A stretch of 64,000 nt of DNA from Brassicibacter mesophilus (lineage in GTDB: Bacteria > Bacillota > Clostridia > Tissierellales > Proteiniboraceae), in NCBI RefSeq assembly GCF_050433385.1, contig NZ_JBNPXI010000001.1, positions 372,001 to 436,000 on the forward strand. Direction: 5' to 3'. Position numbers and translations under genes: made by a program. A model generated the notes under the pieces. That model saw only the letters and a program-made list of their open reading frames with translations, made no database searches and was not told where the DNA came from. This document shows, in pieces, positions 43,214-51,405 of this stretch. Every line of letters begins with the position of its first letter. Position 1 is the first letter of the stretch.

Positions 43214-43281
43214 TAATTTCCCCCCTTTGCAATTTCACTTTATTAATTTACTTAATTAAAGCATTAAAGTATTTTCTTACA

Positions 43282-43310
43282 ATAATACTCTTGCTATTTA
43301 AAAATGTCAA
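43282..43310 (-). promoter_or_regulatory. Promoter of the histidine operon
   Basis: On the minus strand TTGACA (43310-43305), a 17-base spacer, and TATTAT (43287-43282). The leader to hisZ is about 65 bases, too short for a His T-box; none is seen. Confidence 0.7.
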
Positions 43311-43333
43311 TACCTAAGTCTCTATAATCTTAA

Positions 43334-43384
43334 TAAAAAAAGCACCTCCAAATATTAGATTTTTTGTCTAACATTTAAGGTGCA
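43334..43384 (-). terminator. Terminator of the cstA gene
   Basis: Long imperfect hairpin GCACCTTAAATGTTAGA/TCTAATATTTGGAGGTGC followed by TTTTTTTATT on the minus strand, separating cstA from the his promoter. Confidence 0.8.
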
Positions 43385-43435
43385 CTTCAATCTCAAAAGC
43401 AGTTTTTCTATGATAATTAGCTCCTTATATCTTTT

Positions 43436-44857
43436 TTATGCTTTGGTTTTAATGCTTTGATTTTTAAATTTAACTAGAAATACTGCTAATGCAGCAACTG
43501 CCACAATTACGCCTGCTGGATAAGAAATACTTGTTGATAGTTTAAATCCTTCAGGTGCTTGAAGTATATAAGTTATACTTACAGCTGTCATAAACGTAGC
43601 AGGTATTGTAGCTATCCAGTGAAGTTTGTTGTTAATTATTAGATAAGCTGCTGTTGCCCATAATACAATCATCGCTAATGTTTGATTTGACCATGCAAAA
43701 TATCTCCAGATAATATTGAAATTAATTCTAGTTAATGCAAAGCCTATAGCGAATAAAGGTAATGCCAACATTAATCTGTTATTTATCTTTTCTTGTTTGT
43801 ATCCTATAGCATCTGCAATCGTAAGTCTAGCACTTCTAAAAGCTGTGTCTCCAGAAGTTATCGGGCATACAATTACGCCAAGCATAGCAAGTACTCCACC
43901 TATTGGTCCTAATAGAGTAGTAGAAATTGTATTAACTACAGCACCAGGTCCACCATTTCCAAGAGCTTCATTAAGTCCTAACACTCCTCCATCAAAGAAA
44001 GTCATAGCTGCAGCTGCCCAGACAAGAGCTATTATACCTTCAGCTATCATTGAACCATAAAATACTTTTCTACCATGTTTCTCATTAGGTAAGCATCTTG
44101 CCATCATTGGTGACTGCGTAGCATGAAAGCCGCTTATGGCGCCACAGGCTATAGTTACAAATAGCATTGGCCAAATAGGTAAGCCTTTAGGGTGTAAATT
44201 AGTTAATGCTATTTCAGGAATATTATATCCTTTAATAATCAGCATACTTCCTATTCCTAAAGCCATTATCAATAGTACCGCACCAAATAATGGATAGATC
44301 TTACCAATAATCTTGTCAACGGGAAGTATTGTTGCTAAAAAGTAATATACTATTATTATGCCTAACCAAACGCTTACATTTGATAATCCACCAAGCTTTA
44401 AGCTTCCAAGCAGTTCAGCTGGTCCTGTCATAAATACTGTACCAACCAGTATCAGTAATATTACTGAAAAAACCCTCATTATTTTTCTTGCATTTTCACC
44501 TAAGTATATACCAACTATTTCTGATATACTTTTTCCTTCGTGTCTAATTGAAAGCATACCTGAGAAATAGTCATGAACTCCACCTGCAAAAATACTACCC
44601 AATACTATCCAAAGGAAAGCAGCTGGTCCAAATAGTGCTCCCATTATTGCACCGAATATAGGACCAAGTCCAGCAATATTAAGAAACTGAATCAAGAATA
44701 TTTTTGGCCAACTAAGCGGAACAAAGTCTACACCGTCATTGAACTCTATTGCTGGAGTTACCTTGTTTTCATCTACTCCAAAAACTTTTTCAACAAATTT
44801 ACCATAAATAAAGTATCCAAGTATTAAAAGTACAATTGATAATAAGAATGATAACAT
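43436..44857 (-). CDS. cstA: Carbon starvation protein CstA family transporter
   Basis: A 473-residue protein with about 13-15 hydrophobic segments. CstA-family transporters move pyruvate (BtsT, CstA of E. coli) or peptides. Family motifs visible are NIAGLGPIFGAIMGALFGPAAFLWI near residue 55-80 and SGFHATQSPMMARCLPNEKHGRKVFYG, where the loop with ATQSP is characteristic. The ATG at 44857 is seven bases after GGAGGG. The LytTR/LytS pair directly upstream matches the BtsSR control of BtsT in E. coli, so pyruvate uptake is the best guess. Confidence 0.9.
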   Translation of the reverse strand: MLSFLLSIVLLILGYFIYGKFVEKVFGVDENKVTPAIEFNDGVDFVPLSWPKIFLIQFLNIAGLGPIFGAIMGALFGPAAFLWIVLGSIFAGGVHDYFSGMLSIRHEGKSISEIVGIYLGENARKIMRVFSVILLILVGTVFMTGPAELLGSLKLGGLSNVSVWLGIIIVYYFLATILPVDKIIGKIYPLFGAVLLIMALGIGSMLIIKGYNIPEIALTNLHPKGLPIWPMLFVTIACGAISGFHATQSPMMARCLPNEKHGRKVFYGSMIAEGIIALVWAAAAMTFFDGGVLGLNEALGNGGPGAVVNTISTTLLGPIGGVLAMLGVIVCPITSGDTAFRSARLTIADAIGYKQEKINNRLMLALPLFAIGFALTRINFNIIWRYFAWSNQTLAMIVLWATAAYLIINNKLHWIATIPATFMTAVSITYILQAPEGFKLSTSISYPAGVIVAVAALAVFLVKFKNQSIKTKA

Positions 44858-44980
44858 AGTTGAACCCTCCTTAACCAAGAATTTGATTTTATTATAACTT
44901 AATATATCGATAAAGAGGGCTTTATATAATAAGATGTATAAAAGTGGGGTTAAATTGCATTATTACTGTCTTAATTACAT

Positions 44981-45748
44981 TTAGCATATATCCATTATTC
45001 TTTTAAACTCTTTTGCTTGGCTTCTACTTACAGGAATTTCATCCTTAATATTTTTCATTTTTATTAAGAATGTGCTATTAAACCAAGGATCTATTTCTTC
45101 AATATAGTCTAGATTAACTAAAAAACTTTTGTGACACCTAAAAAAGTTTGATGAAATTAACTTCTCTTCTAGCTGACTTAATGTATTGTTTGATTCAAAT
45201 CTTCCTTTGATTGAAACAATAACAGTGCTTCTTTCTTCAACTGTTGCATATATTATTTCTTTAGGATCTAATGGTATGAGTCTTCCATTGCTATATAACG
45301 AGATTTTCGTTATCTTATTAGCACGTTGACTCTTAAAATCCTTTATAAGCTTTTCTATTTTATCTTCAAGTTCTCCACTTCGTAGCTTATGAGTATGAAT
45401 AACTTTTTCTATATCCTTCTTAAGTCTTTCCTTTGAAATGGGCTTTAAAATGTAATCTATCGCATTTACTTCAAAAGCTTTTATGGCATACTCCTCAAAT
45501 GCAGTAACGAACACTATTAGCGGAAGATGTCCATCTTTAATCAGCCTATAGGCAACCTCTATTCCACTTATTTTAGGCATTTGTATATCTAAAAACATTA
45601 AATCAGGCTTAAGCTTTTTGTTCAGCTCTATTGCCTCTAATCCATGCGCTGCTTCACCTATAACTTCTATATCCTCAAACTCCTGCAATAGATATTTTAG
45701 TTCTTCTCTTGCCGGCATCTCATCATCAACTATAATACATTTAATCAT
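44981..45748 (-). CDS. LytTR family response regulator (BtsR/LytR-like)
   Basis: 255 residues. Receiver domain 1-~120: acidic pair DD at 8-9, phosphoacceptor Asp about residue 54 in MFLDIQMP, Thr/Lys switch in VTAFEEYAIKAF and DYILKP. It is joined to a LytTR DNA-binding domain (about 150-250: RCHKSFLVNLDYIEEI). The ATG lies inside the end of the kinase gene (ATGATTAA), with AAAGGAGG seven bases upstream. Likely controls the adjacent cstA; the binding sites could not be identified by eye. Confidence 0.92.
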   Translation of the reverse strand: MIKCIIVDDEMPAREELKYLLQEFEDIEVIGEAAHGLEAIELNKKLKPDLMFLDIQMPKISGIEVAYRLIKDGHLPLIVFVTAFEEYAIKAFEVNAIDYILKPISKERLKKDIEKVIHTHKLRSGELEDKIEKLIKDFKSQRANKITKISLYSNGRLIPLDPKEIIYATVEERSTVIVSIKGRFESNNTLSQLEEKLISSNFFRCHKSFLVNLDYIEEIDPWFNSTFLIKMKNIKDEIPVSRSQAKEFKRIMDIC

Positions 45749-47534
45749 CAAAATTCCTCCTTTGGTTCTTCGGAATTCTCATCATTACAGTAGTTCCAAC
45801 ATTTAGTTCACTTTGGATTATTAGAGCATATTCTTCTCCATACTTGTTCTTTAATCTGTTATTTACGTTTATAATTCCTATTGAATCATTTTCATTTTTT
45901 TTATTAAAAATTGAATTAATATATTCCTTACTCATTCCTACTCCATTATCTTTTACAATTAACTTAGTGTCATTTTCATCATTGATTGCTTTAATTTCAA
46001 TGGTGCCACCTTCGATTTTTTCCAATATACCATGTTTTATAGCATTTTCAACTATAGGCTGAAGTATAAGTGGAGGTAAGAAACAATCTATATCTTCAGG
46101 AATACTATAAACAACAGTTAGTTTTTCACCAAATCTTGCTTTTTCAATTTCAACATATGAGTTAATATGCTCTATTTCCTTGGCTAATTCAACCTCATCT
46201 TCATTTTGCTGCAGATTTTTACGAAAGTAAGCTCCTAAATGTATTAATAACTCCCTTGCTTTTTCAGGCTTTATCCTTACAAAAGACACAATGGTATTTA
46301 TTGCATTAAAAAGAAAATGAGGATTTATCTGAGCCTGTAAAGCTTTAAGTTCAGCTTTAGCCAATAATTCTGATTGATAGTCAATCTTGCTTAGCTCTAT
46401 CTGAGTAGAGAACAAAAGTCCTAGACCTAAGGCAAGTTCTAAATCTACTTGAGAAATAGAGTTAGCTTCACTCTTATATAGCTTAAGAGTTCCAATTGTT
46501 TGATTTTTTTCTTTAAGAGGAACTATAATTGCAGATCTTAGTTCACATTTTTTAAAGCTACAACCAATCTGTTCTTTGGATTCAGCTACTCTATATACAC
46601 CAGTTTTGATAACTTCTCTTGTTAGATTTGTCATAATTTCATCTCCAACTTTATGATGATCCTCTCCAAGTCCAACATGAGCAATAATTTTTTCTGAATC
46701 TGTAAAAGCAACTGCTTTAACCTCTGTCATATTTCTTATTATTTTAGCTGTTTCAAGTGCTGTTTCACTATTAAAACCTTTTCTAAAGTATTGTAAAGTC
46801 TTATTAGCAATTCTTAGTGCTATCTGTGCCTGATAAGCAGCTGCTCTTTCTTGGTCTTTAAACATACTCTCTGTAATTGCTATAAATATAGAAATTCCTA
46901 TAGAATTTGCTACTATCATCGGTATTCCTATAAGTTCTACTAGTTCTAAAGAAGCTGAAAATGGTTTAGCAACCAAAAGAATTATGACCATTTGAATACC
47001 TTCAGCTATCATTCCCATTGTTAGTGCAAAAAGCCACTTATTGCTATCTCTATAGAACTTTTTACTTAAAAATCCAGACATCATACCTTCAACTGTTGTA
47101 GAAATAGCACATGCTAATGCCGTAAATCCGCCTATGTCTATTGACCATCTGTGTAGTCCTGCAATCAATCCTGATGCAATACCTACAAATGGTCCGCCAA
47201 GTAATCCACCTACGAAAACTCCTATAACTCTTGAGTTTGCTAATGCACCTTTTATTGGTATACCTCTGTAAGTTCCTATTATTCCAAATACACCAAAAAT
47301 GATTGAAAGAACTATTTTATCTTTAATGCTAATATTTCTTTTTGAAAATAGATTTCTAAAAAGCTTAAGCTTAGAAATAATATAAGCTAGTAAAATTGTT
47401 AAACCTACTGAATCAACTAGATTGCTGAATATTGTCAATAACAGTTTAAACACCTCTTCACTTTTATCATGGTTATATTTTATATCAATTATATTATTTT
47501 CTGAAACATATTTATAAAAAATTCTAACTAGCAT
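45741..47534 (-). CDS. LytS/BtsS-type sensor histidine kinase
   Basis: 597 residues in the order of LytS: N-terminal 5TM-5TMR_LYT membrane region (about 28-220, including the GTYRGIPI and VGGLLGGPFVG loops), a GAF domain (about 230-380), then a His_kinase and HATPase module. The phosphoacceptor His is in LQAQINPHFLFNAINTI, and the N and G boxes are PIVENAIKHG and KDNGVGMS. LytS-family homologs begin near V28 (GTG 47453), so the first 27 residues may not be translated; the RBS of neither start is strong. With the LytTR regulator and CstA, it resembles a pyruvate-sensing BtsSR system. LytSR control of lrgAB is the other possibility, but no lrgAB is present. Confidence 0.88.
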   Translation of the reverse strand: MLVRIFYKYVSENNIIDIKYNHDKSEEVFKLLLTIFSNLVDSVGLTILLAYIISKLKLFRNLFSKRNISIKDKIVLSIIFGVFGIIGTYRGIPIKGALANSRVIGVFVGGLLGGPFVGIASGLIAGLHRWSIDIGGFTALACAISTTVEGMMSGFLSKKFYRDSNKWLFALTMGMIAEGIQMVIILLVAKPFSASLELVELIGIPMIVANSIGISIFIAITESMFKDQERAAAYQAQIALRIANKTLQYFRKGFNSETALETAKIIRNMTEVKAVAFTDSEKIIAHVGLGEDHHKVGDEIMTNLTREVIKTGVYRVAESKEQIGCSFKKCELRSAIIVPLKEKNQTIGTLKLYKSEANSISQVDLELALGLGLLFSTQIELSKIDYQSELLAKAELKALQAQINPHFLFNAINTIVSFVRIKPEKARELLIHLGAYFRKNLQQNEDEVELAKEIEHINSYVEIEKARFGEKLTVVYSIPEDIDCFLPPLILQPIVENAIKHGILEKIEGGTIEIKAINDENDTKLIVKDNGVGMSKEYINSIFNKKNENDSIGIINVNNRLKNKYGEEYALIIQSELNVGTTVMMRIPKNQRRNFDD

Positions 47535-47670
47535 AATTCCATTTTTTTGAACTCGTTGAATAATCAGCTTTTAATTGATATTTGTACTATTCTATTATTT
47601 ATTAACCATTAATGATTTATTGTATTTTGCAAATACTAATATTAATCCAAATATGTTAGGAGGAATATAT

Positions 47671-47862
47671 ATGGATGTCAGAGAAGGGTTGATTCCTACA
47701 GTATTAGGTACAGCAGTTACAACTACTGGATTAGCACTTAAAAAGAATCTTCCATCTGCAGTTGCATGGGGAATAGTAGGTTTTGGATTAGCCCATGTAG
47801 TTCTAGGTACTATTGACTTAGTTGATCATAGAGATGAACATCATGGAGGAATACTAAAATAG
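47671..47862 (+). CDS. Small conserved hydrophobic protein
   Basis: 63 residues: MDVREGLIPTVLGTAVTTTG, then a second glycine-rich hydrophobic segment (AWGIVGFGLAHVVLGTIDLV) and a charged His-rich tail (DHRDEHHGG). Two short helices with GxxxG-like spacing suggest a small membrane protein. I do not recognise a named family. The ATG at 47671 is preceded by TTAGGAGG, which rejects the longer in-frame extension. A terminator follows after 8 bases. Confidence 0.65.
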   Translation: MDVREGLIPTVLGTAVTTTGLALKKNLPSAVAWGIVGFGLAHVVLGTIDLVDHRDEHHGGILK

Positions 47863-47870
47863 GTATGTGT

Positions 47871-47900
47871 AAAGCTCTAGCTATAACACTAGAGCTTTAT
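47871..47900. terminator. Bidirectional terminator
   Basis: AAAGCTCTAG/CTAGAGCTTT with a nine-base loop, then ATTTTTATT on the plus strand. It lies between convergent genes. Confidence 0.75.
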
Positions 47901-47902
47901 TT

Positions 47903-48652
47903 TTATTGGTTTATAACTACCTCATATTGTTTTTTCAATTCATTTGTCTTATTCATGTATGCTTCATTTTGCTTCATTCCTACCATTTGTCTTCTAAGTT
48001 CAGCTTGTACTTCTTCTAGTGGGCTAACTGAAGGTTCTTTTCTATCTACTAGCTTGATTATATGATAACCAAATTGAGTTTTAACTGGCTGACTAATTTC
48101 TCCTTCTTTTAATTCAAAAGCTACTTTCTCAAACTCAGGAATCATTTTCCCTCTAGTAAAGTATCCTAAATCTCCACCATTAGCATTTGATGGACATTTT
48201 GAGTTGTTTTTAGCAGCATCTTCAAATGCTAATCCGCCTTTAATCTCATCTAGTATCTTATTTGCTGTTTCTTCGTCATCTACTAATATATGACTTGCTT
48301 TAAGACTTTCTGGATTTTGAAAGTAATTCTTGTTTTGATTATAATAATCAGCTACTTCTTCGTCAGAAACTGTTATATCGCTTAATGTTTTCTTTACTGC
48401 ATATTGTTTAAGTAAGTTTTCTTTTACTTTAATAAGCTCAGATGTAAACTCTTCTTCTTTATCTAATCCATTTTTTACAGCATCTAAGTAAAATAATTCT
48501 TGGCTAATTAGTTCATCAATAAGTCTTTTCTTTCCTTCTTCTCCATTAAACTGTGTAGCCACTTGAGGTGATAAACTTTTCATAAGAATATCTAAATCGT
48601 TTTGAGATATTTCTTTTCCGTTAACTGTTGCTAGAACTTTGTTTTCTCCCAT
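47903..48652 (-). CDS. Parvulin-type peptidyl-prolyl isomerase (SurA/PrsA-like, cytoplasmic)
   Basis: 249 residues. A SurA_N-like helical region (1-~110) is followed by a parvulin domain (about 115-210: SLKASHILV, GGDLGYFTRGKMIPEFEKVAF, FGYHIIKLVDRK). There is no signal peptide or lipobox, unlike PrsA, so it probably acts in the cytosol or as a trigger-factor-like chaperone; such soluble parvulins are common in Clostridia. GGAGAG precedes the ATG. Confidence 0.9.
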   Translation of the reverse strand: MGENKVLATVNGKEISQNDLDILMKSLSPQVATQFNGEEGKKRLIDELISQELFYLDAVKNGLDKEEEFTSELIKVKENLLKQYAVKKTLSDITVSDEEVADYYNQNKNYFQNPESLKASHILVDDEETANKILDEIKGGLAFEDAAKNNSKCPSNANGGDLGYFTRGKMIPEFEKVAFELKEGEISQPVKTQFGYHIIKLVDRKEPSVSPLEEVQAELRRQMVGMKQNEAYMNKTNELKKQYEVVINQ

Positions 48653-48739
48653 TAATTGAACTCTCCTTTGTATTTATTGATTATTGTTCCTTATTCATTG
48701 TTATAATATCAGAAAAAAAAACATATGTCCAATTAAAGG

Positions 48740-48770
48740 AAAGAAAAAACCTAAGCTATCATCCTAGGTT
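48740..48770 (-). terminator. Terminator of the DUF378 gene
   Basis: Hairpin AACCTA/TAGGTT extended by weak inner pairs, then TTTTTTC on the minus strand. Confidence 0.6.
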
Positions 48771-48957
48771 AAAATATCAAGTAAAGTATTGTATATAGTC
48801 CTGCAAGTCCTATTAATGTATATACTATTCTAGCACCAAGTGAGTCTTTGCTTCCAAATAGTTTCTGAACGAAGTCAAAATTAAATAAGCCTACTAGCCC
48901 CCAGTTTAATGCACCTATTATCATAAGTATAGATGCAATGCTAGTTAATACTTTCAT
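48769..48957 (-). CDS. DUF378 family membrane protein
   Basis: 62-residue protein with two transmembrane helices. The ILMIIGALNWGLVGLFNFDFV start is the hallmark of DUF378 (GALNWGLVG), a family of unknown function found widely in bacteria. Ending ARIVYTLIGLAGLYTIL is also typical. GGGGGC precedes the ATG. Monocistronic. Confidence 0.85.
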   Translation of the reverse strand: MKVLTSIASILMIIGALNWGLVGLFNFDFVQKLFGSKDSLGARIVYTLIGLAGLYTILYLIF

Positions 48958-49052
48958 TTAATAGCCCCCTCTAACTATATTTTTATATACTAAAATATAT
49001 TAAAAGAATAGTATAATTATTCTAAAATACATCTTAATACTGTTAGATTTCT

Positions 49053-49889
49053 CTATATTTTAAATATTTCTTTAAGCGCATGGGCTACTCCTGCTTCGTT
49101 ATTTGTCTTTTTAGTGATGACATCAGCTACCTGCTTAACCTTTTCTGAACAATTCTTCATACCTACTCCTAAACCTGCATTATGCAGCATTTCTATATCA
49201 TTGTTATCATCACCTATTGTTACAATCTCATCATTTTTAATACCTTTTTCTTTTGCATATTCAGATAGTGTAAGCCACTTTGAGCCTAACGGGTTCATTA
49301 TCTCAAGTATTGGACCTACTTTAATCAATTTATCTAATATATGCGTGTTATATTTTTCTGAATACAAAGTTGATAAAGTAGCTTGGAACTCCTTAAGCAT
49401 TTCTATTTCTCCAATATATACTATTGATAATACTTTAGGCTCTGTGTAGTTAAATAAATCATCTATCTGAACGTATCTATCTGATATTCTGGAAAGATAC
49501 GAAGAATATTTTATATCATCTTTATCAAGCTCAAAAATTAAATCATATCCTTCTTCATAATGATCAACATGTAATACTGGATAAAAACCTCTTTTTCTTC
49601 CTTCTGCTAAGAGTGTAAAAAAGTCATTTTTGTCTAAGTACTTTTTTATTAATACATTATCATCATTCATTGTTCTTACTATGGTACCATTGTTCCCTAT
49701 AATTGTAAGATCTCTTCCAAGATTTTTTGTAAAGTTTTTTGCAGACCAATATCCTCTTCCTGTTGCTATAGCAATTTCTACCTCATTATCAATTAACTGA
49801 TTTATTATTTTCTTGTTTTCATTTGGAATTACTTTTTCATCATTAAGTAGTGTACCATCTAAATCTATAGCTACCATTCTATATTTCAT
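49053..49889 (-). CDS. Cof-type HAD-IIB hydrolase
   Basis: 278-residue haloacid-dehalogenase-like phosphatase of the Cof/YidA subfamily. Motif I is AIDLDGTLLND (nucleophile Asp about residue 9), motif II IATGRG, and motifs III/IV are KWLTLSEYAKEKGI and TIGDDNNDIEML. The cap between residues ~80 and 190 has the C2B layout. Substrates of this group are usually sugar phosphates, flavin or PLP phosphate; not specified here. RBS AGGTGAT. Confidence 0.92.
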   Translation of the reverse strand: MKYRMVAIDLDGTLLNDEKVIPNENKKIINQLIDNEVEIAIATGRGYWSAKNFTKNLGRDLTIIGNNGTIVRTMNDDNVLIKKYLDKNDFFTLLAEGRKRGFYPVLHVDHYEEGYDLIFELDKDDIKYSSYLSRISDRYVQIDDLFNYTEPKVLSIVYIGEIEMLKEFQATLSTLYSEKYNTHILDKLIKVGPILEIMNPLGSKWLTLSEYAKEKGIKNDEIVTIGDDNNDIEMLHNAGLGVGMKNCSEKVKQVADVITKKTNNEAGVAHALKEIFKI

Positions 49890-50034
49890 AACATCACCTC
49901 AATATATATTTTCCAATTCATTATATTATCAATATTATACTAGATTGTTTAAACATATAATCTGAATTTAAAAAACGAACAAAAAGTTGTACCAAGAATA
50001 TTATAAATTAAGAAAGCAAGGGAGGGTAATAAAC

Positions 50035-50730
50035 ATGAATCCTTATTGGTATTATCAATCTAAGTATAAAGCAATGGAACCATATTCAGAATATATAGAT
50101 GAAAACAATGAAAATAAAATGAGAAACAAATTATTAAGACCTTGTATTATTGAAGAAGCATACTGTGATTATTTTGACTTAGGTGATCCGGCACCAAACT
50201 TCACTCTTGAAGGAGTGCTAAATGGAGAAAAAATTAAGACTTCTTTAAACGATTTTAAAGGTAAGTGGAGAGTAATATTCTTCTATGGATCAGACTTCAC
50301 ATTTGTTTGACCAACAGAACTTGCAGCAGTTGCTGAAAAATATGATAAGTTCAAAGCTCTTGATACAGTAGTTCTAGCAATAAGTACTGACAGTATATAT
50401 TCACATAAAATATTCACCCAAACTTCACCATCTGGCAGAAAAATAAACTATCCATTATTATCAGATAGGACTCAGGCTGTTTCCAAGACATATGGTATTC
50501 TGAATGAAAAAGAAGGCTTCGCTTACAGGGCAACTTTTATTGTTGACCCCGAAGGAACAATTCAAGCTTGGTCAGTAAATCCTCAGCCTGTGGGAAGAAA
50601 TATTGATGAAATACTAAGAATAATAGAAGGACTTCAGTTTAATAGAAAAACTGGGCTTGGTGCACCCGCTGGGTGGGAACCAGGTGACCCGGGGATTAAG
50701 CTAGGCTGGCAATATGTAGGTAAATATTAA
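50035..50730 (+). CDS. Selenocysteine-containing peroxiredoxin (UGA read as Sec)
   Basis: Peroxiredoxin of 231 residues in which codon 92 is TGA (50308-50310). The surrounding motif reads DFTFV-U-PTE, exactly the DFTFVCPTE active site of AhpC-type enzymes, with Sec in place of the peroxidatic Cys. The frame continues for 139 codons to TAA with normal homology (LDTVVLAISTDSIYSHK, NYPLLSDRTQAVSKTYG, FIVDPEGTIQ). The C-terminal resolving-Cys position of 2-Cys enzymes (VCPAxW) reads GAPAGWEPGDPG, so it is a 1-Sec type. Two Cys lie in the N-terminal ~40-residue extension. ATG 50035 follows GGGAGGG. Similar UxxT-type Prx selenoproteins are known from amino-acid-fermenting clostridia; it implies selA/B/C/D elsewhere in the genome. 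Confidence 0.9.
50308..50352 (+). promoter_or_regulatory. Candidate bacterial SECIS element
   Basis: Directly downstream of the TGA, GAACTT (50317-50322) can pair with AAGTTC (50347-50352), enclosing a CAGC-AGTT-GCTG hairpin (50324-50335) whose AGUU loop lies about 18 bases from the UGA. Distance and form suit SelB recognition. It was folded by eye only. Confidence 0.5.
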
Positions 50731-50758
50731 GCGGCATATAAATGCCGCTTAATATTTT
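50727..50758. terminator. Bidirectional terminator
   Basis: TTAAGCGGCAT/ATGCCGCTTAA with a four-base loop, then TATTTT, between the peroxiredoxin and recX. It overlaps both stop codons. Confidence 0.8.
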
Positions 50759-51381
50759 AAAACCTTATTTAATACTTTCTTTATTGTATCAAACGAATAC
50801 CCTTTTCTTTGTAAAAATGCTCCCAGTTTCCTATATTGAGTATTTTTATCATCATTCCTATAAGTTGAACTAACCTTCTTTTGAGCTAATTCTAACGCAC
50901 GTTCATACTCATCATCTTTATCTATTAACTCATCTAATGCCTCTTCTAATATTTCTTTTTTTACCCCTTTTTGGTATAGCTCTGACTTTATTCTCTGATG
51001 ACCTAGCTTTTTTAGTCTCATTCTATCTCTAGTGTAGTTAAGTGCATATTCTTTGTCGTCAATATATCCATATTGCTTTAAATAATTAATTGCTTTATCT
51101 ATGTTATCCTTTTCATAGCCCTTATTACGCATTTTATCTATTATTTCATTCTCACTTCTTGCTTTAGAGCTTAAAAGCTTTAGAGCATAGCTATTTGCTT
51201 TGTTTTGTTCTTCTTCTTTAAGCACTTCTTCTATAAAGCTCTCTTCTAGATCCATACCCTTAGCCAATCTAAACTTGACTAATATATTTTCATGAATACC
51301 GAAAGAAAACTCATCACCTATATATATTGAGTATCTATTGGAATTCTTTTTTTGCTGTTCAATCTTTGTAATTTTTGGCAC
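50749..51381 (-). CDS. recX: Regulatory protein RecX
   Basis: 210-residue inhibitor of RecA filaments, composed of three-helix repeats. Recognisable parts are VPKITKIEQQKKNSNRYSIYI (cf. B. subtilis RecX start), ALKLLSSKARSENEIIDKMRNKG and YIDDKEYALNYTRDRMRLKKLG. The GTG at 51381 aligns with the usual RecX start and has GGGTGAT upstream; an earlier in-frame GTG is also possible. No recA in the window. Confidence 0.9.
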   Translation of the reverse strand: MPKITKIEQQKKNSNRYSIYIGDEFSFGIHENILVKFRLAKGMDLEESFIEEVLKEEEQNKANSYALKLLSSKARSENEIIDKMRNKGYEKDNIDKAINYLKQYGYIDDKEYALNYTRDRMRLKKLGHQRIKSELYQKGVKKEILEEALDELIDKDDEYERALELAQKKVSSTYRNDDKNTQYRKLGAFLQRKGYSFDTIKKVLNKVLKY

Positions 51382-51405
51382 AATTATCACCCAAATTTCT
51401 TTGTT

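Noticed and set aside
43214..43340. Possible histidine T-box leader of the his operon
   Set aside because: The promoter lies only about 70 bases from hisZ, and no T-box sequence or leader terminator is present; the hairpin at 43342-43384 belongs to cstA.
50640..50700. T-box-like GGGTGGGAACC sequence
   Set aside because: It lies inside the peroxiredoxin coding frame (encoding AGWEPGDPG) on the coding strand with no downstream gene in that direction.
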